The notes under the pieces were generated by a model, which was not told the origin of the DNA, did no database searches, and saw only the letters and a list, made by a program, of their open reading frames with translations. Position numbers and translations under genes: made by a program. Of a stretch of DNA of 57,003 nucleotides, positions 26,944-34,617 are shown piece by piece. The first letter of the stretch is position 1. Each line of letters begins with the position of its first letter. The DNA comes from Acidobacteriota bacterium (GTDB taxonomy: Bacteria > Actinomycetota > Acidimicrobiia > Acidimicrobiales > Ilumatobacteraceae). The stretch lies in contig JAGWWV010000008.1 in the NCBI GenBank assembly GCA_018970175.1, positions 1 to 57,003 of the forward strand, read 5' to 3'.

Positions 26944-27956
26944 CCGAGACGTTGTTGCAGGTGCGCGATCTGGCCGTTGATTTTCCGACGGACGACGGCG
27001 TGGTGAGAGCCGTGCGAGGCGTCTCGTTCGACCTGCGCCGCGGCGAGGTTCTTGGCATCGTGGGGGAGAGCGGGTGCGGGAAATCTGTCACGAATCTCGC
27101 CATCATGGGACTCCTTCCGAAGACCGCGCAGGTGTCGGGTTCGGTGCGGATCGGTATGGAGGAAATCGTCGGTCGGTACCCGAACGAGATGCGCGACATC
27201 CGCGGGAAACGTATCGCGATGATCTTTCAGGACCCGATGACCTCGTTGAACCCCGTCTACACGGTGGGTTGGCAGTTGGTCGAGACGATTCGCGCGCACC
27301 GAAAGACGAAGAAGGCCGAGGCCCGTTCGCGCGCGGTCGACTTGTTGCGTCTCGTGGGAATTCCCAATCCCGAGGACCGGTTCGACTCGTACCCACACGA
27401 GTTTTCGGGGGGAATGCGTCAGCGCGTCGTCATCGCTATGGCGATCGCGAACGACCCCGAAGTTTTGATCGCGGACGAACCGACGACCGCCCTCGACGTG
27501 ACGGTGCAGGCCCAGATCCTCGACACCCTGCAGCGCATTCGACGAGAGACCGGCACCGCGATCATCTTCATCACCCACGATCTCGGGGTTCTCGCCGGTA
27601 TCGCCGACAGGCTTCTCGTCATGTACGCCGGCCGCGTGGTCGAGTCGGGAGGCATCGAAGAGGTTTTCGACGACCCGCAGATGCCGTACACGATCGGGCT
27701 TCTGGGGGCGATCCCGGGCGAGGACAGCCACGGTCGTCGCTTGAACCAAATCAAGGGTGCCCCACCGTCGTTGATGCGCGTGCAAGACGCCTGTCAGTTC
27801 GCACCGCGCTGTCCGCTCGCCGTGGCGGCGTGCACCGCCTCCGAGCCGGCTCCGGTCGCGCCGTCGATGATCCATGGTGTCGCCTGTCATCGGGCGGCAG
27901 AAATTGCCGCGATGTCCGACAAGCGGTCGATCTTCCAGCGCGAGGAAGTGGTCTAG
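26940..27956 (+). CDS. ABC transporter ATPase, DppD/OppD type
   Basis: This 338-residue ATPase has Walker [10 protein letters not shown]-loop FQDPMTSLNP, signature FSGGMRQR, Walker B VLIADEPTTALD and switch histidine ITHDLG. The C-terminal oligopeptide domain has cysteines spaced CQFAPRCPLAVAAC and a later C, the pattern reported to hold a 4Fe-4S cluster in DppD proteins. The GTG start at 26940 overlaps the permease by 4 bases. The next ATPase begins immediately after the stop. Confidence 0.94.
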   Translation: MTETLLQVRDLAVDFPTDDGVVRAVRGVSFDLRRGEVLGIVGESGCGKSVTNLAIMGLLPKTAQVSGSVRIGMEEIVGRYPNEMRDIRGKRIAMIFQDPMTSLNPVYTVGWQLVETIRAHRKTKKAEARSRAVDLLRLVGIPNPEDRFDSYPHEFSGGMRQRVVIAMAIANDPEVLIADEPTTALDVTVQAQILDTLQRIRRETGTAIIFITHDLGVLAGIADRLLVMYAGRVVESGGIEEVFDDPQMPYTIGLLGAIPGEDSHGRRLNQIKGAPPSLMRVQDACQFAPRCPLAVAACTASEPAPVAPSMIHGVACHRAAEIAAMSDKRSIFQREEVV

Positions 27957-28934
27957 TTGGCGCTTCTCGAAGTACGCAATCTCGTGAAGGAATTCCCCGT
28001 CCGTTCGGCCGGGGTGGTGCGTCGCGTGGTCGGCAAGGTGCAGGCCGTGTCCGACGTGTCGTTCGACTTGGCGGCCGGTGAAACACTCGGTCTGGTTGGC
28101 GAAAGTGGCTGTGGCAAGTCGACCACGGGCCGAAGCGTGCTGCAGCTCATCAAATCAACGTCGGGTTCCGTGTCCTTCGAAGGACGCGAGCTCACCGCGC
28201 TCTCTCCGCGCGAAATGCGACCGCTACGTCGTGAAATGCAGATCGTGTTCCAAGACCCCTACGCGTCACTCAATCCACGGATGCAGGTGAGCCAGACGAT
28301 CGCCGAACCGCTGCGCACGCACGGCCTTGCGATCGGCAAAGAGGCCGAACGGGTGGGAGAGCTTCTCGCCATGGTCGGTTTGAATCCCGAACACGGGAAC
28401 CGTTACCCCCACGAGTTCTCGGGTGGCCAACGGCAGCGAATCGGCATCGCCAGAGCGCTTGCCGTGGAACCGAAGCTCCTCGTACTCGACGAACCGGTCT
28501 CCGCGCTCGACGTCAGCGTGCAGGCGGGCATCATCAATTTGCTTCAGGATCTGCAGCGCAAACTCGGACTCGCGTATCTCTTCATCGCGCACGACCTTTC
28601 GGTCGTCCGCCACATCGCCGATCGAGTGGCGGTCATGTACCTCGGAAAGATCGTCGAGATTGGTCCGGTTGGTCAGATCTACTCGAATCCCAGGCACCCG
28701 TACACCAAGGCATTGCTCTCCGCGGTTCCGGTCGCCGATCCACACAAGGAAAAGGCCCGTACTCGCATCACGCTCGACGGCGACGTACCCTCGCCCGTCG
28801 ACCCACCAACCGGATGCCGTTTCCGCACCCGATGCTGGAAGGCTGCGGAAATCTGTGCTTCGCAGGTTCCCGAACTGATCTCCGACCCCACCGGGCGGTC
28901 GGTTTCCTGTCATTTTCCGGAGGCGGCGGACTAG
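27957..28934 (+). CDS. ABC transporter ATPase, DppF/OppF type
   Basis: This 325-residue ATPase is the partner of the preceding one. It has Walker [14 protein letters not shown]-loop [12 protein letters not shown], signature [15 protein letters not shown], Walker [17 protein letters not shown] and switch IAHDLSVV. The C-terminus also has the cysteine pattern [14 protein letters not shown]. The start is TTG at 27957, directly abutting the upstream stop. Its TAG stop is the first half of the proposed secG -10 box. Confidence 0.94.
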   Translation: MALLEVRNLVKEFPVRSAGVVRRVVGKVQAVSDVSFDLAAGETLGLVGESGCGKSTTGRSVLQLIKSTSGSVSFEGRELTALSPREMRPLRREMQIVFQDPYASLNPRMQVSQTIAEPLRTHGLAIGKEAERVGELLAMVGLNPEHGNRYPHEFSGGQRQRIGIARALAVEPKLLVLDEPVSALDVSVQAGIINLLQDLQRKLGLAYLFIAHDLSVVRHIADRVAVMYLGKIVEIGPVGQIYSNPRHPYTKALLSAVPVADPHKEKARTRITLDGDVPSPVDPPTGCRFRTRCWKAAEICASQVPELISDPTGRSVSCHFPEAAD

Positions 28935-28937
28935 AGT
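28932..28937 (+). promoter_or_regulatory. Predicted -10 box of secG embedded in the upstream stop codon
   Basis: TAGAGT begins with the stop codon of the ATPase gene and ends 8 bases before the secG GTG at 28946. It would let secG be expressed independently of the ABC operon. Confidence 0.4.
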
Positions 28938-28945
28938 TCAGCGCC

Positions 28946-29185
28946 GTGCGTGACCTCATCACCATCGTGGCTGTGATCATCAACGTGGCGTCCATGTTCG
29001 CCATGATCGTCGGCATTTTGCTGCACAGCGGACGTGGCGGCGGCTTGTCCGACATGTTCGGTGGCGGAGGCGGCGCAGCTCTCGGTTCGGCAGCAGCCGA
29101 ACGCAACCTGAACCGCATCACCACGGTGTTCGCGCTCACCTGGTTCCTCACAGTGATTGCGCTCGCCATGCTCCTAGCCGAGTAG
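28946..29185 (+). CDS. secG: Preprotein translocase subunit SecG
   Basis: This 79-residue membrane protein supports SecYEG secretion. It has two membrane helices (about residues 5-25 and 55-76) separated by the glycine-rich loop LLHSGRGGGLSDMFGGGGG that is diagnostic for SecG. The GTG at 28946 gives a normal-length protein; the frame is also open upstream within the ATPase gene. secG is classically behind tpiA, which supports the call despite the inserted ABC operon. Confidence 0.92.
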   Translation: MRDLITIVAVIINVASMFAMIVGILLHSGRGGGLSDMFGGGGGAALGSAAAERNLNRITTVFALTWFLTVIALAMLLAE

Positions 29186-29194
29186 TCACGGCCC

Positions 29195-29208
29195 AACCGC
29201 GGTTGGCG
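29195..29208 (+). terminator. Palindrome after secG, possible weak terminator
   Basis: CCAACCGCGGTTGG is a perfect 14-bp palindrome 10 bases after the secG stop. There is no following T-run, so termination is only a possibility. A -10-like TAGGCT at 29226-29231 lies between it and the tRNA gene. Confidence 0.3.
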
Positions 29209-29243
29209 GTCGTTCGACCCGCAGTTAGGCTTCGGACATCCAC

Positions 29244-29330
29244 GTCGAAGTGGCGAAATAGGCAGACGCACCAGCTTGAGGGGCTGGCGCCCGCAAGGGC
29301 GTGGGGGTTCAAGTCCCCCCTTCGACACCA
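29244..29330 (+). tRNA. tRNA-Leu (anticodon GAG), CCA encoded
   Basis: The sequence folds as a type II tRNA. Acceptor GTCGAAG pairs perfectly with CTTCGAC, the T arm is GGGGG-TTCAAGT-CCCCC, and the anticodon stem CCAGC/GCTGG holds loop TTGAGGG with anticodon GAG at 29278-29280 (reads CUC and CUU). A variable arm is present. Unlike the other tRNA-Leu of this window, the 3' CCA (29328-29330) is encoded. Confidence 0.95.
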
Positions 29331-29335
29331 GTGTG

Positions 29336-29341
29336 TAGAGT
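29336..29341 (+). promoter_or_regulatory. Predicted -10 box of the AIM24 gene (leaderless)
   Basis: TAGAGT ends 6 bases before the ATG at 29348, immediately after the tRNA. The spacing favours this ATG over the GTG at 29342. Confidence 0.45.
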
Positions 29342-29347
29342 GTGACC

Positions 29348-30070
29348 ATGCAGGTCACGGTCCGTCAGAATCCCTCGTTCGCAGTCGCACGCATCCAGTT
29401 GGCCGGGGGTGAGGCTGTTCAGGTCGAATCCGGCGCGATGATGGCGATGTCGACGGGTGTCAACCTGGTCGCCAAGGCCGAGGGCGGGGTCATGAAGTCA
29501 CTGAAGCGGGCGGCGCTCGGTGGTGAGAGCCTCTTCGTGTCGACCTACACGGCGCCGGCCTCGGGTGGTTTTGTCGACGTGGCCGCACGTCTGCCCGGTG
29601 ACATGACGGTGCAGACGGTCTCCAGTGCGATGCCCCTCTTCATCTCGCGCGGCAGTTGGTTGGCCAATGAAAAGTCAGTCACGCTCGACACCCAGTGGGG
29701 TGGCTTCAAGAACATGTTCGGATCCGAGGGTGGATTCATCCTGCGGGCCGAGGGCGATGGACTCATCGTCTTCGGGTGCTACGGAGGCCTCGAAGAGTGG
29801 AACCTCGCAACCGGTGAGAGCATCACCGTCGATTCCGGTCACATGGTGGCCTACGAGTCGTCGGTGCAGATGAACATTCGCAAGGCGACAGGTGGCATCG
29901 TGCAGATGTTCAAGAGTGGCGAAGGCCTGGTTCTCGACTTCCAGGGTCCCGGAAGGGTGTGGACCCAAACCCGCAACCCGCAAGAGCTGATCGGTTGGAT
30001 CTCGTCGTTGCTGCCTGCGAGTCAGCCCGGCGGTGGCGGTGTCATCGGCGGACTGTTGGGCCGTAACTAA
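29348..30070 (+). CDS. AIM24 family protein
   Basis: This 240-residue beta-rich protein belongs to the AIM24/TIGR00266 family, known in bacteria only as a conserved protein of uncertain role and in yeast mitochondria as an inner-membrane organiser. Visible family features are FAVARIQLAGGEAVQVESGAMMAMS, the glycine-rich middle, GDGLIVFGCYGGLEEWNLATGESITVDSGHMVAYE and the C-terminal GGGGVIGGLLGRN tail. No signal peptide is seen. It stands alone between a tRNA and a convergent gene, with its own predicted leaderless promoter. Confidence 0.85.
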   Translation: MQVTVRQNPSFAVARIQLAGGEAVQVESGAMMAMSTGVNLVAKAEGGVMKSLKRAALGGESLFVSTYTAPASGGFVDVAARLPGDMTVQTVSSAMPLFISRGSWLANEKSVTLDTQWGGFKNMFGSEGGFILRAEGDGLIVFGCYGGLEEWNLATGESITVDSGHMVAYESSVQMNIRKATGGIVQMFKSGEGLVLDFQGPGRVWTQTRNPQELIGWISSLLPASQPGGGGVIGGLLGRN

Positions 30071-30077
30071 CGCGGCC

Positions 30078-30947
30078 TCACTCTTCGCGCCACAGCGCTT
30101 CGCGCATCTTCCAGGCCCCGATGACGTCGGCGTCCATGATCATCGCGATCCATGGTCGCATCCGTTCGCGCAGTTCGAGTACCCGCGCGGCGCCGACGGC
30201 TTCGATGGCGTGGTCCGCGTGGGAGTCCGTGGCAGCCTCGATGGCGCGCTTCGTCGTACGACCATCGTCGGTCAGAACCGGACGGTCTTCGTTGATCTCA
30301 ATGATTCCCCGACGCGCAAGGCGATGCTTGGCATCGGCCCAGGCGACATCGTCCCAGCCCGACACCCGTTGCAACAGGTCCTCCGGCATGGCTCCATCGG
30401 CGGCATGAAGAATGTGGCACTCGACCGGATCGATGCCGTGGGCCGCGGTTGCTCGCCAATGTGTGTCGCCACGGTGTTCGCGTAGCACCGTGCACGAATG
30501 CCAGAGACCGGCGTCGGGCGAGTCCGGGTAGGCCTGGTCGAAGCAAGCTGCTCCGATGGGGCTTCCCGCGTAATCGAGGCGCAGGACGAGGTCGCGGGCG
30601 ATGTGTGCGAGTTCGAATGTCAGCGGCGAAGTTTCGATTCCGGGCACGATGCGCCTGAGGCACGCCACTGCGGCATCGCGGCGGGCGTCGCAGATTCTCT
30701 GCGGCTCGGCAATCTTCCAGATCTCGGGAACGGCGGTCGCGACGTACGACGGACTGAACCCGAAAAGGACCGCTGATGCCGTGGTTGTCCCCACGGGACC
30801 CATGACGGCGAGACGGTTGGCGAAGTACTGGTGGGGCGGGGTGGTGAGACCGAGAGTCGTGTAGGCGGCGGTTGCTTCGGGCGACCTGTAGGCAACTTGG
30901 TGGTAGGGCTCGACCATTCGCCAGAGTTCGCGCGACGTGTTGGGCAT
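30078..30947 (-). CDS. SCO6745-family (SalK-like) protein
   Basis: This 289-residue protein resembles the SCO6745/SalK group of actinobacterial proteins, which have a predominantly helical N-terminal half and a winged-helix-like C-terminal part. Supporting segments are the N-terminal RELWRMVEPYHQVAYRSPEA and the aromatic-glycine stretch HQYFANRLAVMGPVG; LAHIARDLVLRLD and DAKHRLARRGIIEINEDRPVLTDDGR resemble a winged-helix recognition region. Biochemical function is not established for the family. It ends convergently with the AIM24 gene; its ATG is 5 bases from the thrH stop, so it is probably co-transcribed with thrH. Confidence 0.7.
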   Translation of the reverse strand: MPNTSRELWRMVEPYHQVAYRSPEATAAYTTLGLTTPPHQYFANRLAVMGPVGTTTASAVLFGFSPSYVATAVPEIWKIAEPQRICDARRDAAVACLRRIVPGIETSPLTFELAHIARDLVLRLDYAGSPIGAACFDQAYPDSPDAGLWHSCTVLREHRGDTHWRATAAHGIDPVECHILHAADGAMPEDLLQRVSGWDDVAWADAKHRLARRGIIEINEDRPVLTDDGRTTKRAIEAATDSHADHAIEAVGAARVLELRERMRPWIAMIMDADVIGAWKMREALWREE

Positions 30948-30952
30948 GTCGG

Positions 30953-31573
30953 TCAGAGCACTTGTTTGATGTTGGCGAGAAGATCGCCGTACGAGTCGAG
31001 CGCGGGAAAGTGGGGAAACTCACGCTTCACGTTGTCGGGAGCGTGGAAGAGGAAACCGTGTTCGGCCGCCCCCAGCATCGCGGTGTCGTTGTACGAGTCT
31101 CCGGCCGCGATGACGCGGTAGTTGAGGGCTTGGAACGCCTCGACCGCGCGACGCTTCTGGTCGTCGAGGCGCAGGTCGTAGTCGACGATGCGATCGTCCT
31201 CCACGACGAGGCGGTGACATACGAGGGTCGGCATGCCGAGATGGCGCATCAACGGCCGGCCGAACTGTTCGAATGTGTCCGACAAAATGACCACCTGGGT
31301 GATCGATCGCAGCTCGTCGAGGAATTCTCGGGCGCCGTCGAGAGGGGAAAGAGTTGCAATCACCTCTTCGATGGCCGACATCGTGAGGCCGTGTGCGTCG
31401 AGTATCTCCAGTCGCCCTCGCATGAGAACGTCGTAGTCGGGTTCGTCGCGAGTCGTGCGTCGAAGTTCCTTGATTCCGGTGGTCTCGGCGACCGCGATCC
31501 AAATTTCGGGTACGAGGACACCTTCGAGGTCGAGTGTGACGATCGTCTGAGTCGCGCTACGGGCGAGGGCCAT
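30953..31573 (-). CDS. thrH: ThrH-like phosphoserine phosphatase/homoserine phosphotransferase
   Basis: This 206-residue HAD enzyme is close to Pseudomonas ThrH, which dephosphorylates phosphoserine and can transfer the phosphate to homoserine. The nucleophile motif is TLDLEGVLVPEIWIA (Asp15, with Glu rather than Asp at +2, as in ThrH). Motif II is VVILSDTFEQF, and motif III/IV is RVIAAGDSYNDTAML. The segments IVYD-type cap and LFHAPDNVKREFPHFPA are shared with ThrH. I chose the ATG at 31573; an ATG 15 bases upstream is possible. It diverges from pyruvate kinase across 38 bases. Confidence 0.88.
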   Translation of the reverse strand: MALARSATQTIVTLDLEGVLVPEIWIAVAETTGIKELRRTTRDEPDYDVLMRGRLEILDAHGLTMSAIEEVIATLSPLDGAREFLDELRSITQVVILSDTFEQFGRPLMRHLGMPTLVCHRLVVEDDRIVDYDLRLDDQKRRAVEAFQALNYRVIAAGDSYNDTAMLGAAEHGFLFHAPDNVKREFPHFPALDSYGDLLANIKQVL

Positions 31574-31602
31574 ACCGTATTCTCGCATCGGAAGGCGCTG
31601 AC

Positions 31603-31607
31603 GGAGG
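31603..31607 (+). promoter_or_regulatory. Ribosome binding site of pyruvate kinase
   Basis: GGAGG lies 4 bases before the GTG at 31612. A -10-like TATTCT at 31579-31584 is upstream in the thrH/pyk divergent gap. Confidence 0.6.
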
Positions 31608-31611
31608 AAAA

Positions 31612-32970
31612 GTGGACCGCAGAACCAAGATCGTTGCCACGCTGGGGCCGGCATCGGCGTCCGACGAGGGGGTACGAGCTCTCGTCGAGGCAGGGGCGTC
31701 GGTGTTCCGGTTGAACTGCTCGCACCTGACGACGGATGGTTTGCGCGAGTCGATCGGCCTCGTTCGTCGTGCGGCACCTTTGGCTGCGGTGCTCGTCGAC
31801 ATTCAGGGCCCGAAGATGCGCTACGTGGGCGAGGCACGCGATCTGTCGGACGGCGACGAGGTCGTTTTCTCTCTGGCGGAGTTGGGTCTCGACGATCTCA
31901 TGTCGGGTTCGACCAGTCTTGCCATCGAATCCGGGCAGCGACTGTTGCTTCACGACGGACGGATTTCGTGTCGAATCGTTTCGGTCGATGAGAAGTCGCT
32001 GCGTGTGCTCGTCGTCGATGGCGGAGTGCTCAACCGGGGCAAGGGTGTGAATCTTCCGGACACATCGATTTCCGGTGACCTGCTGTCGGAGAAGGACCGG
32101 GCCGACATCACGGTGGCACGCGAACGCGGCGTCGAGATCGTTGCCGTTTCGTTCGTTCAGTCGTCGCGCGATGTCGAACAGGTACGAGCACTGTTTGGTT
32201 CTGCCGGTTTGGTCATCGCAAAGATCGAACGTCCACAGGCGCTCGCCGACCTGGATGGGATCCTTTCCGCGGGTGATGGCGTGATGGCGGCGCGCGGTGA
32301 CCTCGGGGTCGAGATCCCCTACGAGGACGTGCCACCCGTGCAACGACGACTCGCAAGACGGGCCATTGAGATGGGAAAGGTATCGATCTGTGCGACCGAG
32401 ATGCTCGAGTCGATGATTTCCTCGACGCGCCCGACCCGTGCGGAAGTCGCCGACGTGTCGGCCGCGGTGAGAGACGGCTTCGACGCGGTGATGTTGTCGG
32501 GCGAGACCGCCGTTGGCGACGACCCTGCCGGCGCGGTGCGGGCGATGGCACGCATCTGCAGGGGAGCAGAGGCCGACGTCAACCTGCCGAATCTGTTTGC
32601 CGATGCCAACCCCGCGACGGCAGCGGTGACGGCGGCGGCAAGCGCCCTCGCCAAGCGCATCGATGCTCATGCGATTCTGGCGCTGACCTACACCGGCTAC
32701 AGCGCCCGTTTATTGGCCGCCTGTCGGCCGAGTGCGCCTATTCTCGCCGTCACCCCAGACCCCGCGACTGCGCGAATTCTGGTCGCGTTGAGGGGTGTCT
32801 TGCCCACCGTGGTCGACCGCCCGGGACGCATCGAGGACGCCATTCCACTTGCTCTCGATGCAGTGCGGGCTGCCGGTTACGTATCAGCGGGCCAGCGTGT
32901 CGTGGTGTGCGCGTCGAGGACGAGTCCACGCTCGGATGCCGACACGTTGTGGCTGCACTCCGAACCCTGA
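31612..32970 (+). CDS. pyk: Pyruvate kinase
   Basis: This 452-residue enzyme makes pyruvate and ATP from phosphoenolpyruvate. It has KIVATLGPAS, FRLNCSHL, the substrate loop VDIQGPKMR, LLHDGRI, GVNLPDTSISGDLLSEKDRADI, the metal/catalytic KIERPQA and MAARGDLGVEIPYEDVP. The PK signature reads ICATEMLESM rather than the common ATQMLESM, and KIERP replaces KIEN. The C-terminal domain (about residue 330 on) is intact though short. GTG start with a good ribosome binding site. A divergent paralogue of the main pyruvate kinase is possible. Confidence 0.9.
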   Translation: MDRRTKIVATLGPASASDEGVRALVEAGASVFRLNCSHLTTDGLRESIGLVRRAAPLAAVLVDIQGPKMRYVGEARDLSDGDEVVFSLAELGLDDLMSGSTSLAIESGQRLLLHDGRISCRIVSVDEKSLRVLVVDGGVLNRGKGVNLPDTSISGDLLSEKDRADITVARERGVEIVAVSFVQSSRDVEQVRALFGSAGLVIAKIERPQALADLDGILSAGDGVMAARGDLGVEIPYEDVPPVQRRLARRAIEMGKVSICATEMLESMISSTRPTRAEVADVSAAVRDGFDAVMLSGETAVGDDPAGAVRAMARICRGAEADVNLPNLFADANPATAAVTAAASALAKRIDAHAILALTYTGYSARLLAACRPSAPILAVTPDPATARILVALRGVLPTVVDRPGRIEDAIPLALDAVRAAGYVSAGQRVVVCASRTSPRSDADTLWLHSEP

Positions 32971-32984
32971 GACGGCGTTCGGCG

Positions 32985-33335
32985 TCAGACCCAGTCGGTG
33001 CCGAAACTTCCGTTGACGGCGACGATCAGTAGCTTCGCACCATCGGGCCCGGCCCACTCGGGTCCGTAGGCATGCCCTTTTGCGACGAACCTCACGTCAC
33101 CCGGGCGAAAGACTCCTTCGCCTTCGATGTGGAACTCGCCCTCCTTGATGATGTAGAGCGTGTCAGAGGCGTGGACGTGACGTCCGAGCCACGTGTTCGG
33201 AGGAAAGGTGTTCTCGAGAACGGTCGGAGTTCGGCTGATGACGCGCACGTGAACTTCGCCCTTGATGTTCGGGTTGGTCGCGATCATCGGCTCGATGTCG
33301 CTCGGATGGGCTCGCCAGACGGCCAATTCGGACAT
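32985..33335 (-). CDS. Cupin-domain protein
   Basis: This 116-residue single-domain cupin has the two conserved motifs: HVHASDTLYIIKEGEFHIEG (motif 1, G.. H.H...E/D type) and PGDVRFVAKGHAYGPEW (motif 2). Histidines of motif 1 should bind a metal. No partner domain indicates a substrate. It starts at the ATG 33335 with a TATCGT box 6 bases upstream on the minus strand, so it is probably leaderless. It converges on pyruvate kinase with 14 bases between stops. Confidence 0.75.
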   Translation of the reverse strand: MSELAVWRAHPSDIEPMIATNPNIKGEVHVRVISRTPTVLENTFPPNTWLGRHVHASDTLYIIKEGEFHIEGEGVFRPGDVRFVAKGHAYGPEWAGPDGAKLLIVAVNGSFGTDWV

Positions 33336-33341
33336 GACCAA

Positions 33342-33347
33342 ACGATA
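33342..33347 (-). promoter_or_regulatory. Predicted -10 box of the cupin gene (leaderless)
   Basis: TATCGT on the minus strand ends 6 bases before the cupin ATG, in the short gap behind the MFS gene. Confidence 0.4.
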
Positions 33348-33372
33348 CGGCGCAACGTGACCGCGGGGGAAG

Positions 33373-34617
33373 TCAGGAGAGCGCGCGGAATTTGCGCTGG
33401 GTAGCCAACACGATGAGGACGAGCACCAGCATTGCGGCTCCCGTTCCCGAAATCGTCTCCGGGAGGGAATGCAAGTGGCGGGCGGCGTACCCCACAGCCA
33501 AAGCACCCATCGGTGCAAGTCCGACCATGAGGAGGCTGTGTACCGACATGACGCGACCCATCACTTCGGGTGGCGTGTTGCGCTGCAGCAGCGTTTGGTT
33601 CAGGTTGAGGTAGAAGCCCCCCGTGAGTCCCCATGCGAAGAGAATCAATGCGAGGCCCATGTACGAAGGTGCAGGACCGATGAAGATCTGAACGATCGAG
33701 CCCGACGTGAGACCAAGCATGAACCACAGGCCCTTCTTCCGGACGCGGTGCGAGTTGCGAAGCAACCACATCGATGTGACGAACTGCCCGAGGCCCAGCA
33801 TGGTGTACAGCAATGTGGCCGACGATCCGGTCGCGCCAACTTGCTCGCGGGCAAATTGCGGGCCGAGAACCATCCACGGCGACATCATGAAAATGACGCT
33901 CCCCATGAGGAGAATGAAGAGGGTCCGGATCTCTATGTGTCGCGCGATGAACCCGATGCCGGTGGCGAGTTCGGTGCGAAGATGGGGTCGATCCAATCGC
34001 GTCTGAACGGGAGGCAACTTGAGCGGGACGAGAACGATGAAACCCAGGCCGTAGAGGACTGCTTGGACCCAGAAAGCGCCTTCGGTTCCCCAACGGGCGA
34101 TGGCAGGTCCGGCGATGGCGGGCCCCAGGATCAAGGCAAGGTTCGAAGCGACGACGGACACGATAATCGCGTTCATGAGATGTTCCTGCGGAACGAGTGT
34201 CGGAACTATCGCCGTGCGCACCGGCTGACCGATGGCGATGAAGAGCCCGAGAATCGCGGCGCACAGTGTCGCCGAACCGGTGGTGATGCGATCGGTCGAG
34301 ACGAGAACGGAGGTGATCAGCGTGATTGCAAAGGCGCCCGTTTGGCTGAGCATGAGGAGCAGACGCCTGTTGACACGGTCACTGACGACGCCAACGGGAA
34401 GCGAGATGAAGAGTGCGGGCAGACCCATGACGAACAGAAGGCGCCCGCTGACGTCGGATTTCGAACCGAGCTCGAGGATCAGCCAGACAAAGGCGAACCG
34501 CTGAGTCGACTGAACGAGAACGAAGCCGAGGGTGTTGATCCACAGCAAGCGAAACGAGTGCAGGCGCAGCACACCGAAGGCGCTGTCCGGCGCGGCGCCG
34601 GTCTCGGGTTCACTCAC
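33373..34617 (-). CDS. MFS transporter (drug/siderophore exporter type)
   Basis: This 414-residue membrane protein has about 12 hydrophobic helices in two halves with a basic central loop (KLPPVQTRLDRPHLRTELATG). The motif between helices 2 and 3 is GVVSDRVNRRLLLMLSQ, matching the MFS_3/EntS-like exporter group. The start is GTG at 34617, overlapping the P450 stop by 4 bases. As the last gene of the Rieske-P450 operon it may export or import the substrate of that pathway or a by-product; direction and substrate are unknown. Confidence 0.85.
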   Translation of the reverse strand: MSEPETGAAPDSAFGVLRLHSFRLLWINTLGFVLVQSTQRFAFVWLILELGSKSDVSGRLLFVMGLPALFISLPVGVVSDRVNRRLLLMLSQTGAFAITLITSVLVSTDRITTGSATLCAAILGLFIAIGQPVRTAIVPTLVPQEHLMNAIIVSVVASNLALILGPAIAGPAIARWGTEGAFWVQAVLYGLGFIVLVPLKLPPVQTRLDRPHLRTELATGIGFIARHIEIRTLFILLMGSVIFMMSPWMVLGPQFAREQVGATGSSATLLYTMLGLGQFVTSMWLLRNSHRVRKKGLWFMLGLTSGSIVQIFIGPAPSYMGLALILFAWGLTGGFYLNLNQTLLQRNTPPEVMGRVMSVHSLLMVGLAPMGALAVGYAARHLHSLPETISGTGAAMLVLVLIVLATQRKFRALS

